This document shows positions 42,007-43,576 of a DNA stretch of 43,576 bases, piece after piece. Origin of the DNA: Bacteroidales bacterium (GTDB lineage Bacteria; Bacteroidota; Bacteroidia; Bacteroidales; UBA10428); assembly GCA_016929525.1 (NCBI GenBank), contig JAFGIP010000121.1, positions 1 to 43,576 on the forward strand, given 5' to 3'. Position 1 is the first letter of the stretch. Every line of letters begins with the position of its first letter. Under the pieces are notes generated by a model. The model ran no database searches, was not told the DNA's origin, and saw only the letters and a program-made list of their open reading frames with translations. A program made the position numbers and the translations under genes.

Positions 42007-43446
42007 TTATTGAATATCCTGAATAACCATAATATCAAAGATCTCATGGCGGTCCCAGTTGGCCCAGTAGCTAATGGCCGCTTTTCTTACAAGCTCCCAA
42101 TATATATTACTGTCCAGCCCATGGATAATAACCAGTTCTTTGATCTGGCTTTCAATCTTCTTTCGGTATTCATCTTTTAAAGAAATTGTAATTGAGCGGT
42201 CCATGTAAGTGAATTTGGCCTTTGGCAGTTTCAGATCTTCACTATCAACACTAATCAATCCATGTCCTAATGTCCCGCCGGTACTTACCTGCAGTCCGTC
42301 GTTCATACAACTGAACGGAGGAGTGGTTCCCGCATAGGTTATAATTTCCATCTCATCAACACCGGTTCCAAAATATTCTTTTGCTCTTGTTCCCATTTTT
42401 GCACCAATGCTTGCATATATTCCCAGATGCCTATGCAATTCATTGGTTAAAACACAACTTATCCATTCATCATGACCATATTTATCAATTGTTACATCAA
42501 TTATTTCCCTGATATCCACCTGATATGCCGATTTATCAGTTGGAAAAGACTCTAAAACCTGTTGCTGCTTTTGCGTTTCGCCATTTAGAATATGATCTAA
42601 TGCTTCAGGAACAGAATCATATATAAAAACAGGATTTGATCTGTTAACGCTGAAAATGTCAGAAGTATCAGGAGAGAAATAATCGGGGTAATGAAGATAA
42701 AGTGAAAGTAATTCAACACCAGGGGATTTAGCAAAATCCGACTTAGTTTCTAAGATACTATTAACATATGGATCTGAGAATACATTTTTTATTGAAGAAA
42801 GAGTTTCCACCAGTTTATCATCGTATATTAACTCCGGGCAGCGATTATCGACTTTTGTGATACTGATATTTTGTTCCAGGAACCAGTTGTAAGAATCAGG
42901 ATCTATACTATAATTAAAATCCGGTTTATTGCCCGGACTAGTGCAACTCCATATAATTTTTGTAATTCTTTCTTTTAAACCGGAAAGTTCTTTATAACAC
43001 ATCTTTACTGTATTCAGACTTCCAAGACTTACAAAAGTTATCGGAACATCAGAATGCTTAAAAATATAATTTACAACTTCAACAGCATTTAACATACTTA
43101 TTTCATGTTCGATCTCGGGTCCCCAGGATTGCGTAATTGCAGTTTTACAATTTTTTACTTTGACCGATGAACTATTGTTTACTCCTGTTAACACACCTTC
43201 ATGATAAGTTCCCTTCAAAAGGCTTTTAACTTTTATATATGCTGTTTCTGCATCAAGGACCCCGTTGGAAGTTGTAATTGCCAGGACCCTTATATCTGTT
43301 GAAGCAAGCAGCATACTTATAGCTCGCAGATCATCAAGACCCCCGTCTGTATCTACAATGATATAATGAGCCGGTTTCCACGGATGAGCTAATAGTGTTC
43401 CAATAAGAAACGTATGTATTATCGTCAGTTTTAGTTTTAGTATCAT
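42007..43446 (-). CDS. Nucleoside hydrolase fused to an FmdE-like domain
   Basis: The 479-residue protein has a signal peptide (MILKLKLTIIHTFLIGTLLA). Residues 28-300 resemble inosine-uridine nucleoside hydrolases: IIVDTDGGLDDLRAISMLL gives the Asp-rich Ca2+-binding motif (32-39), followed by VLAITTSNG and ITFVSLGSLNTV. Residues from about 320 resemble the FmdE family (TNELHRHLGIYASIGAKMG, then SCMNDGLQVSTGGTLGHG). The FmdE part lacks the typical HGHLCPG cysteine. It would act in the periplasm. The gene converges on the NapH-like gene. Confidence 0.72.
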   Translation of the reverse strand: MILKLKLTIIHTFLIGTLLAHPWKPAHYIIVDTDGGLDDLRAISMLLASTDIRVLAITTSNGVLDAETAYIKVKSLLKGTYHEGVLTGVNNSSSVKVKNCKTAITQSWGPEIEHEISMLNAVEVVNYIFKHSDVPITFVSLGSLNTVKMCYKELSGLKERITKIIWSCTSPGNKPDFNYSIDPDSYNWFLEQNISITKVDNRCPELIYDDKLVETLSSIKNVFSDPYVNSILETKSDFAKSPGVELLSLYLHYPDYFSPDTSDIFSVNRSNPVFIYDSVPEALDHILNGETQKQQQVLESFPTDKSAYQVDIREIIDVTIDKYGHDEWISCVLTNELHRHLGIYASIGAKMGTRAKEYFGTGVDEMEIITYAGTTPPFSCMNDGLQVSTGGTLGHGLISVDSEDLKLPKAKFTYMDRSITISLKDEYRKKIESQIKELVIIHGLDSNIYWELVRKAAISYWANWDRHEIFDIMVIQDIQ

Positions 43447-43576
43447 ACAACTGTAAAAACAGGTTTAAAATGTTTTTATTTGTAATTATAAATCACTAGT
43501 GTTTTGATATTAAAATATAAAGTTCTTTGAAAAGATTGATAGATAAGGTTTGTAGAATTTTTTGAGGTTCAAACGA

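Noticed and set aside
1-43576. CRISPR arrays, rRNA, tRNA genes and prophage modules
   Set aside because: I saw no regularly spaced identical repeats, no rRNA-like blocks, no cloverleaf candidates and no phage structural genes; the only repeat array (23475-23690) is tandem and degenerate, without spacers.

Overview
The window looks like a piece of chromosome from a Bacteroidota bacterium, probably an anaerobic, free-living member of the Bacteroidales/Marinilabiliales. Supporting signs are a short primary sigma factor without region 1.1, promoters of the TTG...TAnnTTTG type, three secreted proteins ending in type IX secretion (T9SS) sorting domains, the T9SS protein PorQ, many LytS/LytTR-type regulators, weak Shine-Dalgarno sites and AT-rich intergenic DNA full of short palindromic repeats. 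I see no rRNA, tRNA, CRISPR array or intact prophage.

Layout. (1) 1-2050: a T9SS cargo protein overlaps an outer-membrane beta-barrel gene whose 3' end is rearranged around a palindromic element. (2) 2071-17951: mostly housekeeping genes: rpoD, a DMT exporter with a YkgJ cysteine-cluster protein, a lipid kinase, porQ-cmk-ispH-priA, a Rieske-like lipoprotein, a small anchored acidic protein, greA (with an attenuator-like hairpin in its leader) and a HIT hydrolase, ruvC, rfaE1, a histone-H1-like AT-hook protein and a membrane-anchored Amidase_3 protein. (3) 18183-24015: accessory DNA: a T9SS protein, two small membrane proteins, a scar made of two half-transposases (IS1634-like and IS3-like), a very AT-rich LytS/LytT pair, then about 0.9 kb of noncoding DNA with a dyad/direct-repeat cluster and a degenerate tandem repeat. 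(4) 24016-31256: carbohydrate-related genes (ChbG/YdjC deacetylase, GH16 glucanase with PKD-like domains and a T9SS tail, OprB-like porin), a DUF6340 lipoprotein, and a decayed porin-like pseudogene. (5) 31724-43446: larE with a three-cysteine set, a ferritin-like/VIT1 iron exporter, a second LytS/LytT pair, a DUF4914 protein with a P-loop, a Spy/CpxP-like protein, an ammonifying nitrite reductase operon (nrfH-nrfA-napH-like), and a nucleoside hydrolase fused to an FmdE-like domain.

How the genes work together. nrfH, nrfA and the NapH-like protein form a plausible complete quinol-to-nitrite electron path that makes ammonium. GH16, the OprB-like porin and nearby T9SS proteins suggest beta-glucan use, with PorQ serving the secretion system that exports the cargo. 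The two LytS/LytT pairs are independent two-component systems; the second sits directly upstream of DUF4914 and the Spy-like protein. The strongest leads are the greA leader attenuator, the nested dyad upstream of the first LytS gene, the DUF4914 protein, the nucleoside hydrolase-FmdE fusion and the oddly oriented membrane amidase. No single clearly new multi-gene system could be established from sequence alone.
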